DNA from: SURF-21 sp964510515
GTDB taxonomy: Bacteria > Actinomycetota > Geothermincolia > Geothermincolales > RBG-13-55-18
NCBI GenBank assembly: GCA_964510515.1
Contig: CAZEAU010000008.1
Coordinates: 16,470-80,469 of the forward strand
Reading direction: 5' to 3'
DNA length: 64,000 bases
Within the stretch, counting starts at the first letter, position 1. The number at the start of each line of letters is the position of its first letter. This document shows positions 34,299 to 42,759 of this stretch, piece after piece. The position numbers and the translations under genes were made by a program. The notes under the pieces were generated by a model that was not told the DNA's origin, did no database searches, and saw only the letters and a program-made list of their open reading frames with translations.

Positions 34299-35807
34299 GT
34301 GAGAAGAATCGCGAAGAGGGCGCATCTGCGGACAGCCCTGCCCGCGGCCCTTTGTGCTCTGGCCGCCCTGTGCGCGCTCGCGGCGGCCTGCATCCCCGCA
34401 GCCGCGGCGCAGAGGGCGGTTCTGCCCGCCCTGCCGCCCGAGCCCGAGGGGGGAAGCGGCGAGCCCGCCCCCTCCCTGGACGAGCGGCTGCGGGAGCTGG
34501 CGCAGGGCGCCGGGGGCGAGTACGGCATCTATCTCAGCGCGTTGCAGACGGGAGAGCATGCGGGGTATCAGGAGGACAAGCCCTTCTACGCCGCCAGCTG
34601 CTACAAACTCTTCCAGGTCATGTACATCTACGAGAGCGCGGCGCGCGGCAGGATAGACCTCGGCCGCGCCATCGCCTGCGGGGAGGGCGATATCGAGGGG
34701 GAGGCGGGGGTCATACAGCATCGATCCCTGGGCACGGCCTACACCACGCGGGAGCTGTGCAGGTACGCCATCACCTACAGCGACAATACGGCGGCGAGGA
34801 TGCTGCGCAGGGTCTATGGGTACGCGCCCTACCGCGATTACGCCGCCTCCATCGGCTGCAGCGTGAGCGGCCGCTATGGCGGCAACCTCACCACCGCCCG
34901 CGAGATGGGCATCCTGCTCATGCGCGTCCATCAGTTCGCCTCCGTGAGCCCGCTGGGCCAGGAGGTGGTCTCCTTCCTGGAGGAGAGCGTGCAGGACTGG
35001 CGCATCCCCGCCGGGCTTCCCGAGGGCGTGAGGGTGGGCAACAAGACGGGCGACTATCTCGGCTACGCAAACGACGCCGCCCTGGTCTTCGCGGAGGGCC
35101 TCACCTACGTGCTCTGCGTCCTCTCCAGCGGCGCACCGGGAAACCGCGTGCACACCGAGGCCTCGCGCCTGGTCTATGAGCACCTGGCGCAAGGGCCCGG
35201 GGGGGAGGGAGCCCGCGGCGCAGAAGCGCCCGCGCCGTACGTGCGGCATTTTTTCGCCCACCTCCCCGCGCCTCCGGACAGCGAGACCTGGCTGCGCCTG
35301 AGCAACGACGCCGCCTGCACGGCCGCCGTCGCGCTCAAGCTCTCGGGCGGGGACCTCGCCCTTGCGCAGTGGAGATTGTACGCGCCCTCGCGCAGCGAGA
35401 TGACCTTATGCCCGGCTGGGATGTGGAGGGGCGGAGGGGAGTGCGTCCTCTCGCTGTCCTCCCCGGCGCCCATACGGGCGGAGCTTCTGACCTACCGCGA
35501 AGGCGGCGGCGGATGGGAGCTCGCGGGCCGCTCCGCCGGGCTGGAACATGCGGCGACGGAGCTCTGCCTCGTGGCTGACGCCGGCGCGCAGGGACCGCAA
35601 ACGCGGCTCCACCTCTTCAACCCGGGGGCGGCGGCGGAGTGCACGGTTTACGGCGTCGCGGAGAGCGGGGCCGTGAAGGCGCCGCTCACCCTCCCCCCCG
35701 GAGGCATCTGCTCGCTGCCGGTCGAGCAGCTCACCGGCGGCGGCGTCTTCGCCCTCTACGTCCTCGCCGACGCGCCCCTCGTCGCCGAGGCAGCCCCCGC
35801 CCCCTAG
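34299..35807 (+). CDS. Secreted class A beta-lactamase-fold serine hydrolase
   Basis: Signal peptide RRIAKRAHLRTALPAALCALA with cleavage after AAAA. The hydrolase domain has the three serine-enzyme motifs: S-C-Y-K (Ser and Lys of SxxK, about residues 100-103 from this start), S-D-N (about 161-163) and K-T-G in GNKTGDYLG. A true Glu166 loop is not obvious, so D,D-peptidase or inactive binding is possible. The C-terminal 180 residues contain two cryptic copies of the ETWLxLxN/NPG beta module seen in the large surface proteins. A TACAAT -10 at about 34236 argues against the in-frame ATG at 34248; GTG 34299 is used. Confidence 0.7.
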   Translation: MRRIAKRAHLRTALPAALCALAALCALAAACIPAAAAQRAVLPALPPEPEGGSGEPAPSLDERLRELAQGAGGEYGIYLSALQTGEHAGYQEDKPFYAASCYKLFQVMYIYESAARGRIDLGRAIACGEGDIEGEAGVIQHRSLGTAYTTRELCRYAITYSDNTAARMLRRVYGYAPYRDYAASIGCSVSGRYGGNLTTAREMGILLMRVHQFASVSPLGQEVVSFLEESVQDWRIPAGLPEGVRVGNKTGDYLGYANDAALVFAEGLTYVLCVLSSGAPGNRVHTEASRLVYEHLAQGPGGEGARGAEAPAPYVRHFFAHLPAPPDSETWLRLSNDAACTAAVALKLSGGDLALAQWRLYAPSRSEMTLCPAGMWRGGGECVLSLSSPAPIRAELLTYREGGGGWELAGRSAGLEHAATELCLVADAGAQGPQTRLHLFNPGAAAECTVYGVAESGAVKAPLTLPPGGICSLPVEQLTGGGVFALYVLADAPLVAEAAPAP

Positions 35808-35869
35808 CCGGTTCGGCCGCTACCGCGGCCGCACTCCGCCTCTGTATATAATGGTGGCCGGGTGATGAG

Positions 35870-37015
35870 ATGGACGAGTCAGCAAACGGTGTGCGCGACA
35901 TGCTGCGCAGCGAGGCCTGCGGCTTCGCGGCGCGCGTCCTGCGCGGCGGGGGCGAAGGGCGCATGAGGGACCCCGTGCGCCTCATGGAGATGCTCGCGCA
36001 AACGGCGGCGGCGGGGTACCCGGGCCTGCTCATACCCGCCTCGTGCGGCGGCGAGGGCGGCGGCCTGCTGGAGGCCTGCATCGTGGTCGAGGAGGTCGCG
36101 GCCGAGGAGCCCAGCCTGGCCCTCATGCTCGTCCACCACCTCTCCTGCGCGCTCGGCATCGTGCTCTGGGCGGGAGAGGGGCAGAGGCTGCGCTTCCTCC
36201 CGCCGCTGTGTTCGCTGCGCAGCGTGGGGGCCGTGGCCCTCACCGAGCCCGAGGCGGGAAGCGACCTCGCGGCCGTCAAGGCGAGCCTGCAGAGAAGGGG
36301 CGGGCATCTCGTGCTCGACGGCAACAAGTGCTTCGTCACCAACACCGGGGAGGGCATCGACGCCCTGGTGCTGGGTTTCTTCCGCGATGCCTCGGGCCTG
36401 GCCTGCGCCCTGGTCCCCTCCTCGGCCCCCGGGTTCCACCTTGCCCACCACTACCGCTTCGCGGGCTGGGAGGGCCTTCCCAATCACGCCATCGTCCTGC
36501 AGGGCTGCCTTGTCCCCGCCGACCACCTCGTCGCGGAACGCCTGGAGGACGAGGGTTACCGGCGCTGGTGGGACGGCTCGATGCTGCTGGTCACGGCCCT
36601 GGCGGTGGGCATGATGAGGGCCTGCAGGGAGAAGGCGGTGCGCTACTGCGGCGAGCGCCGCCAGTTCGGCAAAAGGCTGCTCGAACACCAGGCCCTGCGT
36701 TTGCGCATCTCCGATATGGCGGTCTGCGAGACCCTGGCCAGGACGGGTATGGAGCTCGCCGCCGCGCGCTTGGACGCGGGAGCGTCCTGCCACGACGAGG
36801 TGTGCATGCTCAAACTCTTCGCCACCGGGCGCCTGGAGGAGGTCGCCTCGTCGGCGGTGGAGATGGCGGGGGGATACGGGTACACCCTCGACAGCGGCCT
36901 TTCCGCGCTCTACCGCGACGCCAAGGGGTTGCAGCTGCTGTGGGGAACGCGGGAGATGATGCGCCTGGAGATAGCCCGCTCGCTGGACGCGCCGCCGCAC
37001 TCATCCCGCTCCTGA
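35870..37015 (+). CDS. Acyl-CoA dehydrogenase family protein, atypical active site
   Basis: A 381-residue flavoprotein with the family pattern ALTEPEAGSDLAAVKA, GNKCFVTNTGEG, RRQFGKRLLEHQALR and AGGYGYTLDSGLSALYRDAK. The usual C-terminal catalytic Glu (Y-E-G-T) is replaced: the sequence reads LLWGTREMM, with Trp. The alternative Glu position used by isovaleryl-type enzymes reads GSMLLVT, also without Glu. It may use another base, act on an unusual substrate, or be non-catalytic. A TATATAATGG motif 20 bases upstream is the likely -10. It stands alone. Confidence 0.85.
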   Translation: MDESANGVRDMLRSEACGFAARVLRGGGEGRMRDPVRLMEMLAQTAAAGYPGLLIPASCGGEGGGLLEACIVVEEVAAEEPSLALMLVHHLSCALGIVLWAGEGQRLRFLPPLCSLRSVGAVALTEPEAGSDLAAVKASLQRRGGHLVLDGNKCFVTNTGEGIDALVLGFFRDASGLACALVPSSAPGFHLAHHYRFAGWEGLPNHAIVLQGCLVPADHLVAERLEDEGYRRWWDGSMLLVTALAVGMMRACREKAVRYCGERRQFGKRLLEHQALRLRISDMAVCETLARTGMELAAARLDAGASCHDEVCMLKLFATGRLEEVASSAVEMAGGYGYTLDSGLSALYRDAKGLQLLWGTREMMRLEIARSLDAPPHSSRS

Positions 37016-37079
37016 CCGCCCTCCCCGCGAAGCGGGCGGGGCGGGCTCCCGGGCAGAAAAGGGGGGACGGCCTGCGGTC

Positions 37080-37562
37080 TCAGCGCCCGCCGCGCCAGCG
37101 GTGACCCCCGCCGCGGACGCCGCTTCCCCGCGCGGGCCGCGCGGAGCCGCGGGATGCCCTGCTTGCCGCCCTCGTCCACCTTGTGCTGACGCCGCTTCCC
37201 CGCACGGGCCGCGCGGAGCCGCGGCCCGCGAACCTGGCGATCAACCGGTACAGCGCCGGGACGAGGACCGCCGCGACCGCGACCTTCTGCTCCCTGGCGA
37301 GAAGGGGCCGCGCCCTGATGGCGGACACCGGCCGCGCCTCCGCTCGGGGCTCCGCAAGAGGCCGACCTGCCGTGCGCGGAGCCGGAAGCTCCTCGTACTC
37401 GTAGATGGCGCCCTGGGGGCAGGACTCGGCGCAGGAGCCGCACGAGGTGCACAAGCCCTGGATTATCTCCGCCGTCTGACCCTGCATGCGGATAGCCCCG
37501 CTGGGACAGCTCTCCAGGCACAGGCTGCACCCCGTGCACAGTTCCTCGTCAACCGTAAACAT
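37080..37562 (-). CDS. Two-cluster ferredoxin-like protein with repetitive basic tail
   Basis: A 160-residue protein whose first 60 residues hold two [4Fe-4S] motifs: CTGCSLCLESCP and CTSCGSCAESCP. A helix-like stretch KVAVAAVLVPALYRLIARFAG (about 98-118) may be membrane-associated. The tail is Arg/Gly/Ser-rich and encoded by an imperfect 72-bp in-frame repeat (GSARPVRGSGV, then GSARPARGSGV). It lies 31 bases after the Mrp-NifX fusion gene on the same strand, so it probably shuttles electrons for that system. Confidence 0.75.
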   Translation of the reverse strand: MFTVDEELCTGCSLCLESCPSGAIRMQGQTAEIIQGLCTSCGSCAESCPQGAIYEYEELPAPRTAGRPLAEPRAEARPVSAIRARPLLAREQKVAVAAVLVPALYRLIARFAGRGSARPVRGSGVSTRWTRAASRASRGSARPARGSGVRGGGHRWRGGR

Positions 37563-37593
37563 GCTCAAGACACCCCGGTGCGGCCGCATGCGC

Positions 37594-38853
37594 TCAATGG
37601 TCGCAGACATTGTCGCCCAACTCCAGGGAACCGGCGACATATTCCTTCACCGCCCGCAGGGGCTCGATGGCCGGCGCGCCGCAGACCACCCTCACCCCGC
37701 TCTGGGCGAATATCTGCTGGGCCCTCGCCCCCATGCCTCCGGCGATCACCGTCTTCACGCCCTTTTCCGCCAGCCAGCGCGGCAGCAGCCCGGGCTCGTG
37801 CGGCGGGGCGTTGCACACCTCCTTGACCGCCGGCTCTCCTCCGTCGACGGCCTGCACCAGGGTGAATTTCTCGCAGTGCCCGAAGTGCGCACACAACAGG
37901 CCATCCTGGGTGGGAACCGCGTATATCTCCATGCCTTCCTCCTCGCCTTCTTTCGCTCCTCCGGGGCTTTCGCCCGCGCCCGCCGCGGCGCTCTCCGTTT
38001 TTTCGCCGCCCGAGGTCAGGGCCACCACCCTGTCCACCATGCCGTCGAGTATGGGAGCCACTGCGGGCAGGTCGCGGTAATGGCCCTTCTTGGCCCCGCC
38101 GCGATCCGCCCAGGCCGCGAACTCCGCGTCCAGGGGAAGGGAGGCCAGCAGCTCCACCTGCATCTTCTCCGTCATCTCCGCGGCCCCGCCACTCCCGAAG
38201 ATGTCCACGCTCTCCCCGCAGTGAGGGCAGACGAGGCCGCTCATGTTCTCCACCACCCCCAGCATGCGCATGCCGATGCGGCGGCAGAAAACGATGGACT
38301 TGCGCACGTCCGCTATGGCCAGTTCCTGGGGCGTGGTCACCACCAGCCCCCACGCATCCGGTATCAGCTGCGCCACGCTGAGCGGCTCGTCTCCGGTGCC
38401 GGGGGGGGAGTCTATGACCAGGTAATCGAGTTCGCCCCAGTGGATATCCTCCATGAACTGCCTGATGGCCGTCATCTTCAGGGGGCCCCTCCAGATGACC
38501 GCGCTGTCATTATCTTCCATGAACAGTCCGATGGATATCACCTTGAGGTTGCCGGCCACGCTGAAGGGGAAGATCCCGCTCTCATCGCCGCTGACCCTCT
38601 CGCCCACCAGCCCGAATATCACCGGTATGCTGGGGCCGTGGAAATCCACGTCCATGACCCCCACCTTGTAGCCGCGCTCCGCCAGGCCCAGGGCCAGGGA
38701 CGCCGCCACCGAGCTCTTGCCCACCCCGCCTTTTCCGCTGAGCACCATGATTTTATTCTTAACACCCGCGAAATTCGGATGCTGCGACGGCTTCGCCTGT
38801 TCTCCACAGTCTCCTTTACAATCTCCTTTACATGCTGTCACTTTATCTCGCAT
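37594..38853 (-). CDS. Mrp/NBP35 ATPase fused to NifX-like domain
   Basis: A 419-residue fusion. N-terminal Cys residues C8, C12 and C16 (CKGDCKGDC) resemble an NBP35-type cluster site. The Mrp P-loop domain spans about 33-270 with deviant Walker A SGKGGVGKSS, VMDVDFHGPS, DSPPGTGDE and the bridging CxxC in CPHCGE. A linker leads to a NifX/dinitrogenase-cofactor domain from about 310 (MEIYAVPTQDGLLCAHFGHC). Mrp proteins carry and transfer Fe-S clusters; NifX domains bind FeMo-type clusters or precursors. Start is ATG at MRDKVTACKGD. It is co-oriented with a separate NifX gene 28 bases upstream. Confidence 0.9.
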   Translation of the reverse strand: MRDKVTACKGDCKGDCGEQAKPSQHPNFAGVKNKIMVLSGKGGVGKSSVAASLALGLAERGYKVGVMDVDFHGPSIPVIFGLVGERVSGDESGIFPFSVAGNLKVISIGLFMEDNDSAVIWRGPLKMTAIRQFMEDIHWGELDYLVIDSPPGTGDEPLSVAQLIPDAWGLVVTTPQELAIADVRKSIVFCRRIGMRMLGVVENMSGLVCPHCGESVDIFGSGGAAEMTEKMQVELLASLPLDAEFAAWADRGGAKKGHYRDLPAVAPILDGMVDRVVALTSGGEKTESAAAGAGESPGGAKEGEEEGMEIYAVPTQDGLLCAHFGHCEKFTLVQAVDGGEPAVKEVCNAPPHEPGLLPRWLAEKGVKTVIAGGMGARAQQIFAQSGVRVVCGAPAIEPLRAVKEYVAGSLELGDNVCDH

Positions 38854-38881
38854 CCCCTTTCCTTGTCGTTATTATCAACCC

Positions 38882-39292
38882 CTACTCGCCGTCCCCGCAG
38901 CGCTGGTCCCGCTTGGGCCGGCGGATGCGGTCCGGGTTCTCCTTGAGCTCGCCCTTTAAGTAACAGGCCAGCGCCTCCTGCGTCAATTCCTCGTCCGTGG
39001 CGATGGGGAGCACGTCCCTGCGCAGCATCCCCACGTAGGCATTCTCTCCCATGCCCCCGCAGATGACCACGCGCACGTCCGGGAGGAGCTTCTCCAGCAG
39101 CTCCCAGCAGCCCGCCTGGGTATCCTCCTCTCCCCTCGCACATTCCATGCGGTTCACCCGGAACTCTTCGTCGGTGACCTTGCCTTTCGTCACCGTATAG
39201 ACGGCGAAAAGCGGCGCCGCGCCGAAATGGCATGCTATCACCTTGCCGTTCTCGGTGGCCACCGCGACCTTGTGCTCCTGGTGGAGGATCAT
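38882..39292 (-). CDS. NifX/NifB-type cofactor-binding domain protein
   Basis: A 136-residue protein with the dinitrogenase iron-molybdenum cofactor domain: KVAVATENGKVIACHFGAAPLFAVYTV, then a Cys-containing segment MECARGEEDTQAGCWELLEKLLPDVRVVICGGMGENA. The C-terminus is basic with one Cys. The ATG follows GGAGGGGAAGGCG. It leads the leftward unit NifX, Mrp-NifX, ferredoxin. One of two 18-bp operator-like repeats (39489-39506) lies 197 bases upstream. Confidence 0.85.
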   Translation of the reverse strand: MILHQEHKVAVATENGKVIACHFGAAPLFAVYTVTKGKVTDEEFRVNRMECARGEEDTQAGCWELLEKLLPDVRVVICGGMGENAYVGMLRRDVLPIATDEELTQEALACYLKGELKENPDRIRRPKRDQRCGDGE

Positions 39293-39488
39293 CGCCTTCC
39301 CCTCCCAGCGCTCTTCAGCCTGCGCCATTTCGGCTCTACCCACAGGTAAACGCCAAGGAGCGCCGAGACGAGGCCGGAGTATATGTGCAGCTTTCTCAGA
39401 GTTTTTCTCCTCGGCATCATGCCTCTCATCCTCCAGCCCTCGAGGGGGTCTGCAGGGCGCCCCGACAGTTAATTATAGTCCTTATATA

Positions 39489-39506
39489 GCATATGTCCAG
39501 TAACAA
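39489..39506. promoter_or_regulatory. Operator-like direct repeat, left copy
   Basis: GCATATGTCCAGTAACAA matches 14 of 18 bases of the site at 39589-39606, exactly 100 bases away. It contains the symmetric CATATG core and lies in the divergent promoter region of the NifX/Mrp genes, nearer the leftward operon. Confidence 0.55.
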
Positions 39507-39551
39507 GATCATGCTCCTCACGCTCGCATTTCATCATCTCATACACGATGC

Positions 39552-39578
39552 TTTACACATGGTTTACACTAGTATAAT
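39552..39578 (+). promoter_or_regulatory. Sigma-70/A-type promoter for the metal-cluster operon
   Basis: TTTACA (39552-39557), a 15-base spacer and a perfect TATAAT (39573-39578) face right, 70 bases before the zinc-ribbon gene. TTTACAC is repeated in the spacer, so a longer-spaced -35 is possible. The region is AT-rich against a GC-rich genome. Confidence 0.65.
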
Positions 39579-39588
39579 ATATTTATGG

Positions 39589-39606
39589 GCATATGCCTAG
39601 TAATGA
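39589..39606. promoter_or_regulatory. Operator-like direct repeat, right copy, at the transcription start
   Basis: GCATATGCCTAGTAATGA, with the perfect palindrome GGCATATGCC at 39588-39597. It lies 10 bases after the -10 box, where a repressor would block initiation. It matches the site at 39489. Confidence 0.6.
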
Positions 39607-39647
39607 AGGCGCGGGGAGCGCCTGACGCGGATGTGGAGGTGAGACGG

Positions 39648-39830
39648 ATGGCATGGCTGGGAAGAGGACGCGGAAGCGGAAGGCCCGCGGGTGGCCGCGG
39701 TGCCGCCGGAACCGCTGTATGCCGCTGCCCCAAGTGCGGGCACAGCGAGCCGCACACCAGGGGCGTCCCTTGCTCCAGGAAGAGCTGCCCCAAGTGCGGA
39801 ACGCGCATGGTGGGGGCGAACTGCGGTTGA
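39648..39830 (+). CDS. Small Cys-rich zinc-ribbon peptide, 60 residues
   Basis: A 60-residue product: Gly/Arg-rich N-terminus (MAWLGRGRGSGRPAGGRG), then a ribbon CRCPKCGHSEPHTRGVPCSR and CPKCGTRMVG with seven Cys. GAGGTGAGACGG precedes the ATG. It is first in the rightward operon. Similar small Cys-rich peptides often accompany NifX/Mrp genes in anaerobes; they probably bind zinc or deliver metal, but no function is established here. Confidence 0.75.
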   Translation: MAWLGRGRGSGRPAGGRGAAGTAVCRCPKCGHSEPHTRGVPCSRKSCPKCGTRMVGANCG

Positions 39831-39892
39831 GAGAGCGCCGCGAGGCGCGGTCATGGCACAGGAGATTGACGCATTGAGGAGAGGAGAATGAC

Positions 39893-40441
39893 ATGAAGGT
39901 AGCCATATCATCTACGGGACCCGACTTGACGGGCAACGTGGACCCCCGTTTCGGCCGCTGCGCCTACTTTATCTTCTACGACACCGATACGGGAAACTGG
40001 GAGGCGGTGCCCAACGCCAACCGTGACGCCGCCGGCGGGGCGGGCATCCGCACCGCCCAGTCCGTGGTGGAGAAGGGCGCGGAGGCCGTGCTCACGGGCA
40101 ATATCGGCCCCAACGCCATGCAGGTGCTCTCGGGGCAGGTCAAGGTGTACACGGGCTTTTTCGGCACCATCGAGGAGGCTCTGCAGGCGCTGAAAACGGG
40201 CGGCCTCACCGACACGACCTCGCCCACGGTCCAGGACCACGCCGGCCTGGGCGGCGGAGGCGCCGCCGGTCCCGGCACCGGCATGCCGGGCGGAGGCATG
40301 GGCATGGGCGGAGGCATGGGCATGGGCGGAGGCATGGGCATGGGCGGAGGCATGGGCCGCGGCATGGGCGGAGGCATGGGCCGCGGTGGAGGCCGCGGTG
40401 GAGGCCGCGGCAGGGGCGGTAGAGGTGGGGGGCGTTGGTAA
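39893..40441 (+). CDS. NifX-like protein with Gly/Met-rich tail
   Basis: A 182-residue protein. Residues 1-105 are a NifX/dinitrogenase cofactor domain (MKVAISSTGPDLTGNVDPRFGRC...FIFYD, then GAEAVLTGNIGPNAM). Residues about 120-182 are a low-complexity tail with tandem GGGMGMG and GMGRGGGRGG units. These are encoded by an 18-bp DNA repeat (GGCGGAGGCATGGGCATG), so length can vary by slippage. Met-rich tails can bind soft metals such as Cu(I). Its stop overlaps the start of the next ATPase. GAGGAGAGGAGAATGAC precedes the ATG. Confidence 0.88.
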   Translation: MKVAISSTGPDLTGNVDPRFGRCAYFIFYDTDTGNWEAVPNANRDAAGGAGIRTAQSVVEKGAEAVLTGNIGPNAMQVLSGQVKVYTGFFGTIEEALQALKTGGLTDTTSPTVQDHAGLGGGGAAGPGTGMPGGGMGMGGGMGMGGGMGMGGGMGRGMGGGMGRGGGRGGGRGRGGRGGGRW

Positions 40442-41295
40442 TCACAGTCGCCGCCGGCAAGGGCGGGACCGGCAAGACCCTGGTGGCGGTGAACCTGGCC
40501 CTTTCCCTGCACCGGGCGGGGGTGAAGACGCTGCTCGCGGACGCCGACGTGGAGGAGCCCAACGCTCACCTTTTCATCAGGCCCTCCATCACCAGCCGCG
40601 AGGACGTCACCATAGCCATACCGCGCATCGACGAGGAGGTCTGCGACCGCTGCGGTGAATGCTCCTCCTTCTGCGCCTTCGGGGCGCTGGCCACCACGCC
40701 CGCGCGGGTCATCCTCTTCGACGACCTCTGCCACGGTTGCGGGGGATGCACGCTGGTATGCCCCCTCGGCGCCATCAGCGAGGAGCCGCGGCTCATCGGG
40801 GCCATCGAGCGGGGACGCAGCGCCGAGGGCCTGGACTTCATGCACGGGATCCTGGAGATAGGCGAGCCCATGGCCAGCCCCATTATCGCCGCCATCAAGG
40901 AGCGCCTGGACCCCGCGGCCGTGAACATCGTCGATTGCGGGCCGGGAACGGGCTGCGCCGCCATGACCGCGGTGCAGGGCTCGGATGTGTGTATCATGGT
41001 CACCGAGCCCACCCCCTTCGGCCTGCACGACCTGCTCATGGCGGTGAAGATGGCCGAGACGCTCGGGGTGCCCTCGCTGGTGGTGGTGAACAAAGACGCG
41101 CCGGGCAACACCGAGGTGAGGGACTTCTGCGCCGAGCACGGCCTGGAGATAGCGCTCTCCATACCCTTCTCCATGGAGACGGCGCGGCTCACCTCGAGCG
41201 GCGTCAACCTGGTCGACAGCGAAAAGGACTGGCAGAGGACGTTCTATTCCCTCTACGAGAGGGTATCCCCCATGGTCTCCAGCGGAGGTGCCTGA
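40435..41295 (+). CDS. MinD/Mrp-type ATPase with inserted 2x[4Fe-4S] ferredoxin domain, 1
   Basis: A 286-residue P-loop ATPase with deviant Walker A AGKGGTGKTL at about 8-17, and ADADVEEPNAHLF. An inserted two-cluster ferredoxin (CDRCGECSSFCAFGA, CHGCGGCTLVCPLGA, about 64-115) follows, then IVDCGPGTGCAAM and the C-terminal VTEPTPFGLHDL. The pair of such ATPases is characteristic of anaerobes and is thought to act in Fe-S cluster transfer. The TTG start overlaps the upstream NifX stop by seven bases. Its stop lies one base before the next gene's ATG. Confidence 0.93.
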   Translation: MVITVAAGKGGTGKTLVAVNLALSLHRAGVKTLLADADVEEPNAHLFIRPSITSREDVTIAIPRIDEEVCDRCGECSSFCAFGALATTPARVILFDDLCHGCGGCTLVCPLGAISEEPRLIGAIERGRSAEGLDFMHGILEIGEPMASPIIAAIKERLDPAAVNIVDCGPGTGCAAMTAVQGSDVCIMVTEPTPFGLHDLLMAVKMAETLGVPSLVVVNKDAPGNTEVRDFCAEHGLEIALSIPFSMETARLTSSGVNLVDSEKDWQRTFYSLYERVSPMVSSGGA

Positions 41296-41296
41296 G

Positions 41297-42175
41297 ATGA
41301 AACAACTGGTCATCCTCAGCGGCAAGGGCGGGACGGGAAAGACCACGGTCACCGCCTCCCTGGCGCAGGCCTTAAAACCGGTGATGCTGGCCGACTGCGA
41401 CGTGGAGGCGCCCAACCTGCACCTCCTGCTCTCCCTGAAAACGGAGAAGTCCTACGCCCTGCGGGTCTCGCGCAAGGCGAGGATAGACCCTGAGCTGTGC
41501 ACCTCCTGCGGCCTCTGCGAGGAGCACTGCCGCTTTGGAGCCGTCGTCGCCTCCGACCCCTACAGCATCGACGTATTCAGCTGCGAGGGCTGCGGGGTCT
41601 GCGGCCACGTGTGCCCGGAGAAGGCCGTCGACTTCTTCGAGAGCGACGGGGCACAGGTCTATATCGGCACCACGCCCTACGGGCCCATGGTCGGGGCGGA
41701 GCTCGCCATGGGCGAGGAAGCCTCGGGCAAGGTGGTGTCGCAGGTGCGGATGGAGGCCCAGGCGATGGCCCATGAGGCCGGGCTACCGCTCATCATCGTG
41801 GACGGCTCGCCGGGCACGGGATGCCCGGTGATCGCCTCCCTGAGCGGCGCGGACCTGGCCCTCATCGTCACCGAGCCCTCGCTTTCGGGCCTGCACGACC
41901 TGGAGAGGATACTGCAGGTGGCGAAGCACTTCGGCATCCCCACCATGGTGTGCATCAACAAATGCGACATCGTGCCCGAGCTGGCGGACCGTATCAGGCG
42001 GAGATGCGGGGAGCTGGGCATAGAGGTTGCCGCGCAGATACCCTTCAGCGAAGAGGTGGTGGAGGCGCTGCGCGCCGGGCGTCCGCCCCTGGGAAACGTG
42101 CCGCAGCGGGTGGAGGAGCCCCTGCGGCGCCTGGCCGAAGCGGTCGTGGCGCACACGGCGGTAGCCGCCAATTGA
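41297..42175 (+). CDS. MinD/Mrp-type ATPase with inserted 2x[4Fe-4S] ferredoxin domain, 2
   Basis: A 292-residue paralogue of the preceding ATPase: SGKGGTGKTT, ADCDVEAPNLHLLL, ferredoxin insert CTSCGLCEEHCRFGA and CEGCGVCGHVCPEKA (about 68-115), DGSPGTGCPV and EPSLSGLHDL. The two probably form a heterodimer, each providing a Walker A and clusters. ATG 41297 lies eight bases after GGAGG and is preferred over the in-frame GTG at 41288. Confidence 0.93.
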   Translation: MKQLVILSGKGGTGKTTVTASLAQALKPVMLADCDVEAPNLHLLLSLKTEKSYALRVSRKARIDPELCTSCGLCEEHCRFGAVVASDPYSIDVFSCEGCGVCGHVCPEKAVDFFESDGAQVYIGTTPYGPMVGAELAMGEEASGKVVSQVRMEAQAMAHEAGLPLIIVDGSPGTGCPVIASLSGADLALIVTEPSLSGLHDLERILQVAKHFGIPTMVCINKCDIVPELADRIRRRCGELGIEVAAQIPFSEEVVEALRAGRPPLGNVPQRVEEPLRRLAEAVVAHTAVAAN

Positions 42176-42360
42176 GAAGCGCGGTCACGCGGGGCCGGAG
42201 GCGGGGCGGCGGAGGTGACAAATGCCCGCCGTTGCCATATAAAAGAGGCGAGGGAGGTGGGCTCTTGACCGCACCCGCCGATCCCGGGCCGCCGGGGGAG
42301 GCGCCCCGCACGTAACGCCAGGGGCAGGAGGAGAACAGCGCGCATAAAGGAAGTGAGCAA

Positions 42361-42759
42361 TTGGCCAGGCCCGTCAAGCCCAAGCTGGTGGGGTGGGCGC
42401 CCCGCACGGATTACTTCAAACCCAGGGGCATACCCCTTGCCCAGCTCGAGGAGGTCAGACTGAGCGTGGAGGAGCTGGAGTCCCTGCGCCTGGTGGACCT
42501 GGAGGGCATGTATCAGGAGGACGCCGCCCGGGAGATGGGCGTCTCGCGCCAGACGGTGCAGCGCATGATCGCCGAGGCCCGGGCCAAGGTTATCGGAGCC
42601 CTGGTTACCGGCCGGGCCCTGCGCATCGAGGGGGGGAGCTACATCCTCCGCGAGGGCGCGGGCCAGTACCGCTGCGGCCGCTGCGGCGACGCCTTCCCCT
42701 TCCGCCAGGGGCGCAAGGGGCGGGGGTGGAAGTGCCCCACCTGCGATTCCGGCGAATGA
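42361..42759 (+). CDS. DUF134/UPF0251 DNA-binding protein
   Basis: A 132-residue DUF134 protein: N-terminal MARPVKPKLVGWAPRTDYFKP, then EVRLSVEELESLRLVDLEGM and the sigma-like helix-turn-helix EDAAREMGVSRQTVQRMIAEAR (about 52-73). A C-terminal zinc ribbon CGRCGDAF...CPTC follows. DUF134 genes recur beside NifX/Mrp genes and are likely their regulators. TTG start after AAAGGAAGTGAGCAA. It may bind the CATATG repeats upstream of the operon. Confidence 0.88.
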   Translation: MARPVKPKLVGWAPRTDYFKPRGIPLAQLEEVRLSVEELESLRLVDLEGMYQEDAAREMGVSRQTVQRMIAEARAKVIGALVTGRALRIEGGSYILREGAGQYRCGRCGDAFPFRQGRKGRGWKCPTCDSGE

